In this document: piece by piece, positions 35,802-47,306 of the stretch | Layout: the number at the start of each line of letters is the position of its first letter | How positions within the stretch are numbered: position 1 is the first letter of the stretch | NCBI GenBank assembly: GCA_034509755.1 | Contig: CM067541.1 | Span: forward strand, 25,488,501 to 25,552,500 | Direction of reading: 5' to 3' | Length of the DNA: 64,000 nt | Origin: Anisodus tanguticus | Taxonomy: Eukaryota; Streptophyta; Magnoliopsida; Solanales; Solanaceae | Notes under the pieces: generated by a model | Told to the model about the DNA's origin: nothing | Seen by the model: only the letters and a program-made list of their open reading frames with translations | The model's database searches: none | Made by a program: the position numbers and the translations under genes

Positions 35802-35814
35802 TATTTCACGTCCT

Positions 35815-36070
35815 TATCCTGTGGCATCAAATAGATTGGACGTCCCGAAGCCGGCCCGAACTAGGTGCAGGACTAGGCTGGTTTAGTTGGAGGAAAAGTT
35901 TCGCGAGGTGACTATTTTAACATCGTATAACCGTACCCATCTTTTTAAATTTGTGCACATATATCCGTTTTAGATATACATTGTTTGAAGTTAGGTTAGA
36001 CAAAATCAAACCTCAGATAGAGTGTCTAGAGTTAATATTATATTTGATTGAAATTCAGACAAAAATAATT
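35815..36070 (+). repeat. Dispersed repeat, copy 1
   Basis: From GTGGCATCAAATAGATTGG through GACTAGGCTGGTTTAGTTGG to TTTGATTGAAATTCAGAC it matches 45426-45665 in the same orientation. No coding frame. Boundaries and class are unknown; both copies lie to the right of family F LTRs. Confidence 0.6.
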
Positions 36071-36602
36071 GACTATAATCTTGATTTTTGACTTTAATTT
36101 CATTTTCAAGTGGGTTTTATTTGAAAACGTATCCTTTCTTTTAGATTTTGTTCCAAGAAGAAACTTTTTTATTTTTGTTTTCAATTTAAGCTTCATATTT
36201 ATAAGAATCCCCTATGTGATACATAGTGCAATTATATATATTCTTCCTCTTGTTCCTTCAAGATTACCTATACTACTGGTACAAGCACGCGATGAAATAG
36301 TACTAGTGTACATGTATACCGTAATTAAAAGAATTTCGGATTAATAAAAAACTAAAGGGTTGAGAAAAATGTAACTTAGCCAAACCGAACAACACAGACA
36401 AGTTTTTTAAAAAATTTAATCATCTGGTAGATGGAATTTGCCGGTCCGACTAATTCCGAATTTTAAAGAAAAAATAAATTTCTCTATTCTCAAATCTGAA
36501 ACTCTAAATAAATAAGGAGAGATATCTCATTGATCCCCCATATTTACAAAGGCAAGATAGTAAAAGAACAACTATCGAAGAGCATGTGCTGTGAAACTAA
36601 TA
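36071..36602. other. AT-rich spacer, no gene seen
   Basis: No supported gene or bounded repeat. Confidence 0.5.
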
Positions 36603-36889
36603 GGCATAATACATAAATCGGCTCTCGGACTTGACCTCATTTTTTTAAGTATGCCCTCCAATTTTGGGTGTGTACAAGTAGTCACCTTAACTTGTAAAAA
36701 ATTGAATACGTAAACATAAATGCTAACGTGACACATAAAATTTGGAGATGTCTAGATGATCATTTTGTGAGTTAAAAGTGTTCAACTGATAAATTGAAGA
36801 CAATTTGAATTGCCTACTTGTGACAATCAAAATTGGAAGCATACTTAAAAAACGAGATTAAATTTGAAGGTTTATTTATGTATTATGCC
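36603..36889. mobile_element. Foldback MITE (287 bp)
   Basis: GGCATAATACATAAATCGGC at the left is answered by TTTATTTATGTATTATGCC at the right. Inner arms (TTTTTTAAGTATGCCCTCCA versus GGAAGCATACTTAAAAAACG) continue the symmetry. No ORF. The target duplication is uncertain. Confidence 0.75.
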
Positions 36890-37094
36890 AAAATAATAAG
36901 CATTCTCATTTAAAATCTTAGGAAGAAACTAAAATATATTTCCCAAACTGCAATCTCAATTCACATTCTCAAAAAAAATGTCTTGTTATAAGGAACGGAT
37001 TAAAAAATATTAAATAATGGATCCACCTCTAACTGTTATATTAGAAGATTTAAAGCTAACAAGATCAAGAGGGTTGTCTAACATTGGTGCATTT

Positions 37095-37335
37095 CTTTGG
37101 AAATTGTGGTGTGATCTCTTGTATAAATGACTATGAAAGCCGGTGGATCTTCACATCTCCACAACTAATGTCCACTTTTTCCGAATCGTAAATCCCACTC
37201 AATGCCACTTTGCAATACTCATTTCCTTAGCCACATCATCTCCACAATGAATGTCTAACAGGGAATATCTCGAAAACACCACGTTCTCGTCGACGAAATT
37301 AATAGTCAAGTCTGAGCAGAAATTAGTGATGAATT
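37095..37335 (-). pseudogene. S1-like fragment 2
   Basis: On the minus strand DIHCGDDVAKE, then W-D-L-R-F and LWRCEDPPAFIVIYTRD follow the S-protein homologue pattern (VHC..DDDLG, then W.F, then the C-terminal F.V motif), with stops and frame changes between them. The whole segment, down to 36890, is an inverted paralogue of 24436-24619 plus 29582-29680. No signal peptide is recoverable. Confidence 0.45.
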
Positions 37336-37339
37336 ATTA

Positions 37340-38955
37340 TAAGGTAATGAGGAAATTTTATCGATGTTAGAAGTAGTGATTACTTCAATTGAAAATTGGG
37401 GATCACGTGAAGAGAAGGGGGGGAATACAAATGGGATCGATGTCACACATTGGAGGGTTTATTGGCTTCTTCTTCTTTCTATAAAACCATTATTTTTGTC
37501 ACAATTTGCTGGTACGTTGAAGGAGAATGTATTCCTAGGGTTTACAGAGGGTACATATATATTAGGTTAGACATAATGAACTAGTATTCACGTCAAATTA
37601 ATAAATGCCAGACATGTATAGTAATTTGTTTATTTTAGGTAGTTTAATTCCATTGTAATTCTTATGTTATGGTATCTTTCAAAATATATAGCTAGTAATT
37701 TAACTATTTTAGGGTTAAAGGCGGTGAGAATGAGAGCTAAAAACTTACCCGCATCGGGTATTTACACCTATTTAGTTAAATTAACTATAGAAGACCAACT
37801 AAGATCTATTAGAGTCCTATTTTTAATAAATAAATAAAATTTAAAAAAGGAAGCTAAATCAATAGTGTAACATTATAACTTTAGGATTGCCATCAGCCGT
37901 TTACTTTATTTCCTTCATTCTTCTTCCAACGTTCTAGCATACTCCAAAATTCTGCATCATTATTTCTTCGTTGCGTTCTGGACATCCAAAACTCTTCGTC
38001 ATTTAGGCTAATAAAACTTTTGTAGAAAACTTTTTATTTCTTGGTTTGTTTAAAGTAACTACTAATATAACCAAAGTTATGCTCTCTTGACTTTCTTTAT
38101 TTGCTTGTCGAGTTTGTGAATGAAAATATACCTTAAGCTTTTATTTTAAAAAATTCTCGGACTTAAATAATTTTATCCTGACATCTACTAGTTGCACACG
38201 AATTTTTCATCTTACCAAAATTTTCTCTATTATAGCAAATTTCTGACTATTATATTTAGGTGGAGATTGACCATCTATCACATATCATATTCTTAATGAA
38301 GTTGATGTTAAGATACTGGAGATGGAATATAAGTATAATAAATGAATTTAATGATAAAGTTGCAAATTAACTAAGCTATATTTTCATGTTCATACGGCTA
38401 ATGATAGTTGCAGCATGAAAAAAAAAAGGTTATGGCCTTTGGATGGGGTTAGTGGCACAGAAAGTATAAGAAAGTACCCTCAAACTAAGTTACCATCTGG
38501 AAATAACCGGAGAATAATATGACTATTAAGTATTTTTGTATTATTAATTAATTAAGATTATGTGCAAAGCACATGTAGTTAACTATGGTTAAATACTAAT
38601 AGTTCTAGTTAAATATAGAGATATGTGTCGTTTGTTTATTAGTTGGGTGTAAACACCCGGTGTGGATAAGTTTTTATCATGTTACCGGGCAATGTGTATT
38701 GTAGCGGACGCATCTTTTGTGTTACGTGTTCTATCAAATTCGGTGTTATTTTCGGATAACAAGGTGATATATGTGAAAAATTATTTAAAAAATAATAAAA
38801 TTGGATCTGCCTCTGATGCTGTTGTATTCACTTGCAAATCAAGAAAGAGAATTACATAGTATAAAACTCTAAAATTCATAAACTCCTAAATTAAATTCGA
38901 TGGAAATTAAGCCAATAATCTTAAATCAAGACTTCAAAAGTATAAATCGCGAGAG
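37340..38955. other. Spacer, no gene supported
   Basis: Two short open frames (37364-37570 and 38662-38859, plus strand) lack recognisable domains and a gene-like context. I see no bounded repeat. Base composition is AT-rich throughout. Confidence 0.45.
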
Positions 38956-38959
38956 CATA

Positions 38960-39181
38960 CTTTTGGCAATTCATTTATCTTGTGTAAATGATAAAAATTG
39001 GAGCTTCACATCTCCACAACAAACATCCATTATAATTTCCCTTTACTTGCACCATGAAAATTCCAAATCCACTCGTTTTATTTTCCTCCGTGATGACAGT
39101 AGTGGAGGGATTCTTTATTTGTTCTTCCTTTAAAACCACAATGTCGCTATAATTGTTACAAGGTTCTTGTACTATCTTCAT
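38960..39181 (-). pseudogene. S1-like fragment 3
   Basis: The minus-strand reading ends SGFGIFMVQVKGNYNGCLL then WRCEAPIFIIYTR, which aligns by eye with LWRCEDPPAFIVIYTR of fragment 2. Upstream residues are rich in Glu, Lys and Thr and do not give a signal peptide. Element G inserted 33 bp to the right. Confidence 0.42.
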
Positions 39182-39214
39182 CTTGTTGAAGTTTAATTTG
39201 GTGAGGAAATGATC

Positions 39215-40020
39215 TGTTTGTTACAAAGGTGCAGGAAACGGAAATTACAAGTAACTGCTAAGTAATAGAAGAACTGAAATTACAACTCAACAACAAATTG
39301 AAAATTACACAGAAATTGAAGAATGAACTGGAACTGTTTGTGTATGCTGAGTCGAGTGTTTGTACTCTGTCTTTAAGATAATATTGCCCCGTATGTATCC
39401 TTTCTACGTCCTGGACAATTGTCTCCCAAGATAAAACAGCAAATGAACAATTGAGCAAAGGAAACTCAAGTGTTACCGTGAAGAATTTTGAGTAATGAAA
39501 TGATGCTAGAAGTTGTAGGAACACTGAAATCTGTTTCTGTTTATGTATTTTCGTGTACGCCTCCATAAGTGCCATTACCGGCCAAGTTCTCTGGTCCAAA
39601 AATATAATATCAGAAGAAGCACAGCCCACAGCCCACGACCCGTGACCCGTGACCCGTGTGGGCTTTCCTCGAACCGAAGCACATCTAGGTCCTCCCTCCT
39701 TTAAACACATGGGATACCCCTTGGGGTCCCAAACCCCAAGCCAACTTTGAGTCTTATAAATAAAAAAAATCTTTCTTCCTCCACCGATGAGGGAGAATTG
39801 ATCCCATACCACACTTTTCCATGCTTCAAACACCTCACTTCGTGGACCAATATCTCTTTCATTTCTCAATGAAATTTGACGATTTTTGGCCCTACGGTTA
39901 TCTACTTACTTAGTATATCATGCACGTGTGAAAAACCGGATTCTCCAACATGCGTAACACTAGTTTTTAAGCCGTTAAAGTTGGTCTGTCGCAACTCCCG
40001 CCAAAGGCAAATTTCCAACA
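39215..40020 (-). repeat. 3' LTR of element G (806 bp)
   Basis: It begins TGTTTGTTACAAAGG and ends AAATTTCCAACA on the + strand. It lacks the block of the 5' LTR that holds the TATA box (near 44429), so this LTR alone would be a poor promoter. Confidence 0.9.
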
Positions 40021-40650
40021 ATCCCCTCTTGAAAGAGATTTTGGCGCACTCATATGGTGACTTTTCATTTCCAGCAATATTTCAGCGGACCGATGTTGCA
40101 TAAGGAGAGGTACCTTCAGCTTTGAACTTTCCATAGTTAAATACCATCGGACTTACTTACTGCGCGGTAAACGTGATGTTTTGAACCGTCAGTGTTTAGT
40201 TTAAGCCAAGTCAATAGTACCAACACAACAAATTCCCTTACTATCTTCTTCGTAATGTTTTGTCCGTTGTGGCCATGGACAACTTCTTGGATTCTTAAGT
40301 GCGTTCATTTGAGGCGGCCCGTCCTCACACTTAAATAGGTGGTCTCCCACAAGGTATCCTGCTATACCCCACTTCACAAGTGTTAGGAACCATTAAAAGT
40401 TTCCCAAAACCTAACCTCAACTTTAGAGGATCATTAAAGGTTTTGAAAACTTAACCTTTACCCATACTGCAGATAGCACTTAACGTCTATCGCAGGAACG
40501 ACTTTGGATTTGGTGTTTCTTTATAGAAATCACTATCTGAAGTGCTCATGCTTCCACCGAAGCGATCAACTGAACCTTTGACTTAGTTTTCCCATTTAAC
40601 CAAATTCGGGATCTCCAGTTAGTAAGGTTGGGTTACCACTGTATTGGTCC

Positions 40651-41238
40651 TTATATTTTGGGTTTTAAGCCCATTCCCCTAGACAGGCAAGCCATCTGAT
40701 CCTTGGGTAAGCCCTTTGTCAATGGGTCTGCTATATTATCGTTTGACTTAATGTAATCAATGGATATTATGCCCGTGGTGATCAGTTGCCTAACGGTCTT
40801 ATGCCTCCGTCGAATATGACGAGACTTGCCATTGTACATAGCATTTTGTGCCCTTTCTAGAGCCGACTGGCTGTCGCAGTGGATCATTACCGAAGGTACG
40901 GGTTTGTTCCAACATGATACATCCTCTAAGAAGTCATGAAGCCACTCAGCTTCTTCTCCTGCTTTGTCTAAAGCGATAAACTCCGATTCCATTGCGGATC
41001 GGGCGATGCAAGTTTGCTTAGAGGATTTCCAAGACACAGCCCCACCACTAATTGTAAATACATACCCACTGGTGGACTTGGTGTTCTCTATATCAGATAT
41101 CCAGTTTGCATCACTGTACCCCTCTAGTACAGCTGGATATCTTAAATAGTGTAACCCGAAAGTTAACGTATATTTCAGATATTGTAATACCCGATTCAAC
41201 GCATTCCAGTGATTATCACTCGGATTACGGGTATCCAT
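40651..41238 (-). pseudogene. RNase H of element G
   Basis: About 195 codons run from DTRNPSDNHWNALNRVL through YSDANWISDIENTKSTSGYV, FIALDKAGEEAEWLHDFL and SRHIRRRHKTVRQL to a stop after GLKPKI. It is open throughout, but is fused upstream, out of frame, to the start of the RT domain (GCKWI) because the RT body is deleted near 41237. Confidence 0.88.
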
Positions 41239-42894
41239 TTACAACCCAACGGTTTATTTCCCGGAGGAAGATCAACCAACTCCCACGTATGGTTATGCAG
41301 AATGGAGCCTATTTCACTCACAATAGCTTCTTTCCAGAGCGGTGCTTCGGGGTTGACAATGCCTTAGCAATTGTCCCTGTTTCATCATTAACCATATAAG
41401 CTACAAAGTCAGGACCGAAGGATTTATCCTTCCTGGCCCTTTTACTTCGCCTTAGATCCATCTCTGGAGTCTCCAAGTTCTGAGAATCTGGAACACAAGA
41501 TTCCGGATGTTCGCCACCTCGAGATCCGCTAGATCTGGATCATCTAGATCTGGGCCATCGACGACTCCCGTTTCTTGAGAGCTTTGTGCATAACTTCGTT
41601 TGCGAGAGGTTATGTCTTTTTCCTTTCTAGGAAAAGTATCCTCAAAGAATTGAGCATTCCTTGATTCCATGATTGTACCCCGTGGATATCTGGAATATCT
41701 GACTTATGCACTAAGAAGCGATAAGAACTACTATTATTTGCATATCCGATGAAAATGCAATCAACAGTCTTAGGCTCAATCTTGACCCGCTTTGGCTTGG
41801 GTACTTCAACCTTTGTCAAACAACCCCACACCATAAAATATTTATAGGTGAGTTTCATTCCCTTCCATAATTCATATGGAGTTTTGTCCTTACCCTTATG
41901 TGGGACTCTGTTAAGAATCATATTAGCGGTAAGGACGACTTCTCCCCACATGTTTTGGGGAAGACCGAAATTGATGAGCAAGACATTCATCATTTCCTTC
42001 AATGTGCGGTTCTTGCGTTCAACAACACCATTCGACTAATGTGAGTATGGAGCCGTCATTTGATGAACAATGCCCGATTCGGCACAATATTCCTCAAATG
42101 GCGCTACATATTCTCCCCTCTATCGCTACGAATGGATTTAATCCGTAGGCTTAGTTGGTTTCAACTTCTGCTTTGTAATGTCGGAATGCTTCAAAGGCTT
42201 CATCCTTACTTTTCAACAAGTAAAGGTAACAATACATTATGCTATCATCAATGAATGTCACAAAGTACTTGTTTCCCCCTCTAGTTTGTGCGAACTTCAA
42301 ATCACATATATCTGTGTGAATAAGTTCTAGAGGAGTGGTATTCCTTTCGATGGATCGAAAAGGAAGCTTGGTGAGTTTTGCCTCTACGCATACCTCACAC
42401 TTATGTTGAAGGTTTACGTCGATAGACGGCAATAACTCCATCTTTACCAGTCTTTGGATAGACTTGTAGTTAACGTGTCCTAATCTATGATGCCATAAAT
42501 TAGAAGACTCAAGAAAATAAGAAGAAGGTTCAACTTTATTACTTGGACGCATTACAGACATGGCATTCACTTTGAATAGGCCTTCACAGACCAAGCCTCT
42601 CCCCACAAAAGTGTCATTCTTAGTGAGTACAAACTTATTGGATTCAAACACTAGCCTAAAACCAGCATTAACCAATAAAGGTCCAGAAATTAAATTTCTT
42701 CTAATCTCTGGGACGTGCATCACTTCATTCAGAGTGAGTTCCTTGCTGGAAGTCATCTTCACGACCACCTTTCCTACCCCCATCACGTCAGACGAAGCGT
42801 TGTTGCCCATGAACAACTTCTTGTTGGTGACCGGAGTGTACGTGGAGAAGGCATCTCTGTTGGAACAGATGTGTCTGGTAGCACTTGTGTCCAT
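41239..42894 (-). pseudogene. Protease-integrase region of element G
   Basis: Protease is near 42890 with MDTSATRHICSNRDAF, where Gly of the usual DTGA is Ser. Pre-integrase WHHRLGHVNYKSIQRL is near 42490. The integrase core is LELIHTDICDLKF and KYFVTFIDDS, and the frame then changes near 42150. A second frame, 42002-41610, has MNVLLINFGLPQNMWGEVVL and CIFIGYANNSSSYRFL. The region ends in the acidic linker before RT. Confidence 0.87.
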
Positions 42895-42956
42895 CCACCA
42901 CTACATCGGATTCTCAACCAGGTTGGCTTCTAGGACCACTGCTGAGAATTCCTCAA

Positions 42957-44022
42957 TCATGTCATCCAGGAGCGTGTCCTTGACGACGTTAGCATGCGCG
43001 TTGCCTTTAGACTTAGCTTTCTGTTATTGCTCAGTCTTGAGCTTGCGGCATTCCTTGATCTTATGACCAGGTTTCCCACAGTGGTGACAATTACCTCTGA
43101 ACATCTCCGTTGCGTGGGCCTTGCCGTCTTTCTGGAACTTCCGCTTCTTGCTTGAGTTCTCTTCTGCCTCAGCCAGATTTGCCTTTGCCTCAACTGGTTG
43201 TCTACCCCTAGGCAAGGTCTTCTTATTATCTTCCTGGATTTGGAGTTTGATAATAAGCTCTTCAAAGGTCATCTTCTTTGTCTTGAATTTTAAGTAACTC
43301 ATAAACTCATCCACGAATGAGGTAATTTTTCAATCAGCGATGCAACCAAAAACTGCTCATTTGGTTTCATTCCTTCCAAATCTAGGTGATGTAAAATCAT
43401 TTGGAATTCCTAGACTTGGGCCATCACTGTCTTACTATCCACCATTTGGAATTTTAAAATTTTCCAACGATGAACTTCTTAGTACCCGCATCTTGTGCGT
43501 TGTACTTCTTTTGCAGTTTTTCCCACAGCTCTTTAGCAGTGCCAACGGTGCAATAGACCGTGTAGAGAGGGTCTGCCAAGCAGTTCAGTATGTAATTCTT
43601 ACACATGAAATCGCTATGATTCCACGCATCAAGACCATCTTCATGCCATTAATGACATGGATACCAAGGACCCCTTCACCCGTTTCATTAGGCATAGAGT
43701 CCATTTCATCTCCAGCTTGTGAGGATCTTCCGTTAGGAACCGGGCCATGCCCATAACAGTTAAGTAGAACATCATCTTTTGCTGCCATCTCTTAAATTCT
43801 GATCCCATGAATTTTTCAGGGCGATCATGGTGTGAGGCAGAAGGTGGAGCAACAGACGATCGGGAAGGCGGCGGAGTTGCTGCCTTGAATAGTAGCGGCA
43901 GCAGCAGTGAAGGTAGCAGAGTTGCTGCCTTGGCCAGTAGCGGCGTAGTGGCGGAGGAAGGCATCATTGTTGCCTTGAGAGGCATCAGCAGTAGCAGCAA
44001 CATCGGTCATGTTTCCAGCCAT
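42957..44022 (-). pseudogene. Gag of element G
   Basis: ATG 44022 (MAGNMTDVAATADASQGNN) opens a Gag with Gln-Gly-Ser/Asn repeats, then RPEKFMGSEFKRWQQKMMF, a frame change near 43750, and the zinc knuckle CHHCGKPGHKIKEC near 43060. Frame changes near 43860, 43640 and 43320 break it. Confidence 0.82.
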
Positions 44023-44044
44023 GTTGCAGCAGTTATAGTAAGCG

Positions 44045-44058
44045 AATATTGTCTTAAA
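44045..44058 (-). other. Self-complementary primer-site region of G
   Basis: Directly beside the 5' LTR (starting 44061 on the + strand), where a tRNA primer site would be expected, the element sense strand reads TTTAAGACAATATT. It pairs at 13 of 14 positions with AATATTATCTTAAA inside the same LTR (44218-44231). No TGG...-type tRNA site is present. Confidence 0.65.
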
Positions 44059-44060
44059 CT

Positions 44061-45150
44061 TGTTGGTTACAAAGGTGCAGGAAACGGAAATTACAAGTAA
44101 CTGTTAAGTAATAGAAGAACTGAAATTACAATTCAACAACAAATTGAAAATTACACAGAAATTGAAGAATGAACTGGAACTGTTTGTGTATGCTGAGTCG
44201 AGTGTTTGTACTCTATCTTTAAGATAATATTGCCTCGTATGTATCATTTCTACGTCCTAAACAATTGTCTCCCAAGATAAAACAACAAATGAACAATTGA
44301 GCAAAGGAAATTCAAGTGTTACCGTGAAAAATTTTGAGTAATGAAATGATGCTGGAAGTTGTACTAAGACTGAAATCTGTTTCTGTTTATATATTTTCGT
44401 GTACCTCAATAATGGTGACAAGGGGTCCTTTATATAGTTGAAGGAGAGGCTGATGAACTGTCTTCATAAGTGTCATTATTGGCCAAGTAATGACAGTTAT
44501 GGAGGTAGTAATTCCTCTAAAATAAATGGTGAAGATGTGCAACGGATTGGCCATTTAGTATGCTCACTGCCCAATTCTGACTTTCTTGAAACTTTAGGGA
44601 CCAAACTGTACATCTTGAAACTTCAGGGACCAAACTGTACATATGAAAGAATTCAATTCTGGTCCAAACTGTACATATGGCAAAGTTCTCTGGTCCAATA
44701 ATATAATATCAGATGAAGCACGACCCGTGACCCCGAGAACCCGAAACCCAGAACCGGACCGGACGGGCGGGCGGCAGCGGCTCGCGTGTGGGCTTTCCTC
44801 GAACCGAAGCACATCTAGGTCCTCCCTCCTTTAAACACATGGGATACCCCTTGGGGTCCCAAACCCCAAGCCAACTTTGAGTCTTATAAACAAAACAATT
44901 CTTTCTTCCTCCACCGATGAGGGAGAATTGATCCCATACCACACTTTTCCATGCTTCAAACACCTCACTTCGTGGACCAATATCTCTTTCATTTCTCAAC
45001 GAAATTTGACTATTCTTGGCCCTACGGTTATCTACTTACTTAGTAGATCATGCACGTGTGAAGAACCGGATTCTCCAACATGCTTAACACTAGTGTTTAA
45101 GCCTTTAAAGTTGGTCGGTCGCAACTCCCGCCATAGGCAAATTTCCAACA
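44061..45150 (-). repeat. 5' LTR of element G (1090 bp)
   Basis: It begins TGTTGGTTACAAAGG and ends AAATTTCCAACA on the + strand. A TATATAAA box on the element sense strand lies at 44429-44436. The approximately 20-bp phrase GGGACCAAACTGTACAT occurs twice in tandem near 44600-44643, with a third partial copy after it. Confidence 0.9.
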
Positions 45151-45151
45151 T

Positions 45152-45242
45152 GATCAAAATAGTCCCTTAAATAAAGGGGCAAAGTTTCATTTGGTGAGAA
45201 AAAGATCAAATAGTCCCTTAAATAAAGGGTCAAGTTTCCTTT
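45152..45242 (+). repeat. Short tandem duplication
   Basis: GATCAAAATAGTCCCTTAAA (45152) and GATCAAATAGTCCCTTAAAT (45206) begin two imperfect copies of an approximately 54-bp unit, immediately right of element G. Confidence 0.75.
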
Positions 45243-45249
45243 AATTTCT

Positions 45250-45425
45250 AGGTACTTTAATATTTTTCATCCGGTATTCGATACCCGCTTTTGGAACCCG
45301 ATTTAATTTGGATTCGCACCGAAAAATTCCATTTTGAGGTAAAGTGGTGTCTACGGCGACTTCTTTCCCGGAATTCGAACTCAAATCCACAAGTTAAGAA
45401 TAATAGCGGTACTTACCACTATGGT
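45250..45425 (-). mobile_element. tRNA-derived SINE-like repeat
   Basis: GTATTCGATACCCGC, CCCGATTTAATTTGGATTCG, CTACGGCGACTTCTTTCCCG and GAATTCGAACTCAAATCC follow the order of a common Solanaceae SINE. On the reverse strand TTCGAATTC resembles a Pol III B-box. No TSD was located. Confidence 0.5.
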
Positions 45426-45665
45426 ATCAAATAGATGGGATGGCCCGAAACTTACCAGAGCTAGGTGCACGACTAGGCTGGTTTAATTGGAGGTAAAATT
45501 TTGCAAGGCGGCCTATTTTAACACCGTCTAACCTGTATTCAAATTTTTTTGCACATATACCACTTCAGACATGCATTGTCTTTAGTTAGACTCGACAATC
45601 CAAACCTCAAGCACTGTTTGAAGTTACATATGATTGAAATTCATATAAAAATGGTTGTACTATGG
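45426..45665 (+). repeat. Dispersed repeat, copy 2
   Basis: Same sequence family as 35815-36070 (GGTATCAAATAGATGGGA, then GACTAGGCTGGTTTAATTGG, then TATGATTGAAATTCATAT). It lies directly after the SINE-like repeat, which copy 1 lacks. Confidence 0.6.
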
Positions 45666-45675
45666 TCATAATTTT

Positions 45676-45995
45676 TTGTGAAGTTCAGTCATTTTTGCTT
45701 GAACTTCAGCTATATGTGTATGAATTTCGAACATAAATGGCTGAAGTTAGGCAAAAATAACGGAACTTCAACTGGCTGATATTGAAGCAAAAAATAGCTG
45801 AACTCGGGCAAAACTGATTGAACTCAACGATATATAACTGAAGTTCAAGCAAAAATGGATGAAGTGAGACATAAATAACTGAACTTTAGCTACATATGGC
45901 TAAAGTTCACGTGAAAATTGTTGAACTTCATCCATATGTACCTAAACTTTAGCTATATATGAAACTTCACACCGTCAGTTTGAAGTTGTCCTAAT
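45676..45995. repeat. Degenerate tandem array of CTGAAGTT/GAACTTCA words
   Basis: More than ten variants of CTGAAGTTCAAGCAAAAATG and of its inverted form GAACTTCAGCTATATGT occur at intervals of roughly 20-30 bp. Both orientations are mixed, so it is an array of small inverted units rather than a simple minisatellite. No ORF. Confidence 0.6.
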
Positions 45996-46411
45996 GTGAA
46001 CACGTGCAAAAAATATTAAAAAGAGAGGATAAGTCAAATGGCAGCGTCAAAATCCGGTATCCATGAAATTTGCCCAGGTTTGGAGTGGGAAGGGGTTGTG
46101 TCGGACACATTCTTGGCCCCGGATACGGGACCGATGCTGGCCCGATTAGCGCTTTTGAAAACTGGGAAATCGAATTCAAACTTAAGATAAACTTATACGT
46201 TTTTATCTTAAATAGGTTGATTGTGTAAAATAAGCAACTGGCAAATAAATAACAATTGCAAGAAAGTAGGTTTTTCTTTATATTCTTGAACCATGGAAGT
46301 AATAATCGGGTTTACTGTTTTATGTTTTTTAAAGTACCTGATCGATCAAAGGTTTCAAGATCCAAATTTATATATCCTTTAAATGGTGATATTATAATAT
46401 AATGTGCAGGG

Positions 46412-47306
46412 TGTGGGATACAACAATTGTAGGAAATGGGAAGTAAGTAAATATTACAATTGCTAGAAAGGAGAAACTAAATATTACAACAAAACTGGAA
46501 ATCAAGAATGAAACAAACTCCTTGTGTGATTTGCCGAGTCGAGTGATGACACTCTGTCTTTAAGACAAGATTGTCCCGTATATCTCCTTTTACGTTGTAG
46601 GGCAATAGTCTCCCAAGATACAACAACAACTTAACAATTGAGCAAAGGAAACTCAAGTGTTACTCTTGAAGAATTTTGAGTGTAGTAAACTTACTAGAGA
46701 GGAAGAAGAAGATGTTAGAAAATTCTGTAAAATATTTCTAAGTGTTGTGTAGTGTTCAACAATTGAGCCAAATACCTCAATTTATAGTGTAAGGAGATGA
46801 CCCCTCAACTAGCCAACTAATGGCCTTCAATATCCATGTAATGGCAGTTATTGAGAGGGGTTATATTAAGCCAAATAATTGTTGAATTCATGTGCCAAGT
46901 AATGGAGATTCAATGCTCCAAAACCATCCCAAAGGTCAGAACTTTCCAACTTCCCGTCGCAGCATTCTGCCTCCGAAGCGCCGCGACTCTGTGAATTAGA
47001 GCCGCGGCGCTCCCTGGGAGGCGCCTCGGCTCCGCGGCGACTTCCGACTCGTTTCATCTACACTTCGTACACTTCTTCCTTCCTTTATCAACGTGGAATA
47101 CTTTATCATTTGGCTAATAACCGTCCATCATTCAATGTCTCAAACGTATTACATACGTACCAATATCTCTTTCACTAATGAAATTTGCGATACTTGGCAC
47201 TACGTGTGCACGTGTGTAGAAATGACATTTTCGACATGCGGGCCCCCAATTGTTTGAGTCATAAATAATTGGATATACTTAATTCCATTTTAGTAAATTT
47301 CCAACA
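46412..47306 (-). repeat. 3' LTR of X (895 bp)
   Basis: It begins TGTGGGATACAACAATTG and ends AAATTTCCAACA on the + strand, followed by ATCCACTCTAGAAAG, the complement of the polypurine tract. A GC-rich palindromic patch (GAGCCGCGGCGCTCC) lies near 47000. It contains TTTAAGACAAGATTG at 46559-46573. Confidence 0.9.

Larger units (their letters stand above)
39215..45150 (-). mobile_element. Copia element G, family F (5.94 kb, TSD tgatc)
   Basis: It is bounded by tgatc (39210-39214 and 45151-45155). Minus-strand order: 5' LTR (44061-45150), a non-tRNA primer-site region, gag, protease, integrase, RNase H, polypurine tract (AAGAGGGGAT), 3' LTR (39215-40020). The reverse transcriptase domain has been deleted at a junction near 41237. 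The 3' LTR is 284 bp shorter than the 5' LTR. All frames are interrupted. Confidence 0.92.

Noticed and set aside
38662..38859. Short plus-strand frame as a possible gene
   Set aside because: Sixty-five residues without domain, homology I recognise, or neighbouring exon signals.
42560..43066. 168-codon plus-strand open frame
   Set aside because: It is the antisense of protease and gag of element G, whose minus-strand reading has clear motifs.
45152..45242. Possible CRISPR-like direct repeats
   Set aside because: Only two imperfect copies, no spacer pattern, and the context is a plant nuclear genome.
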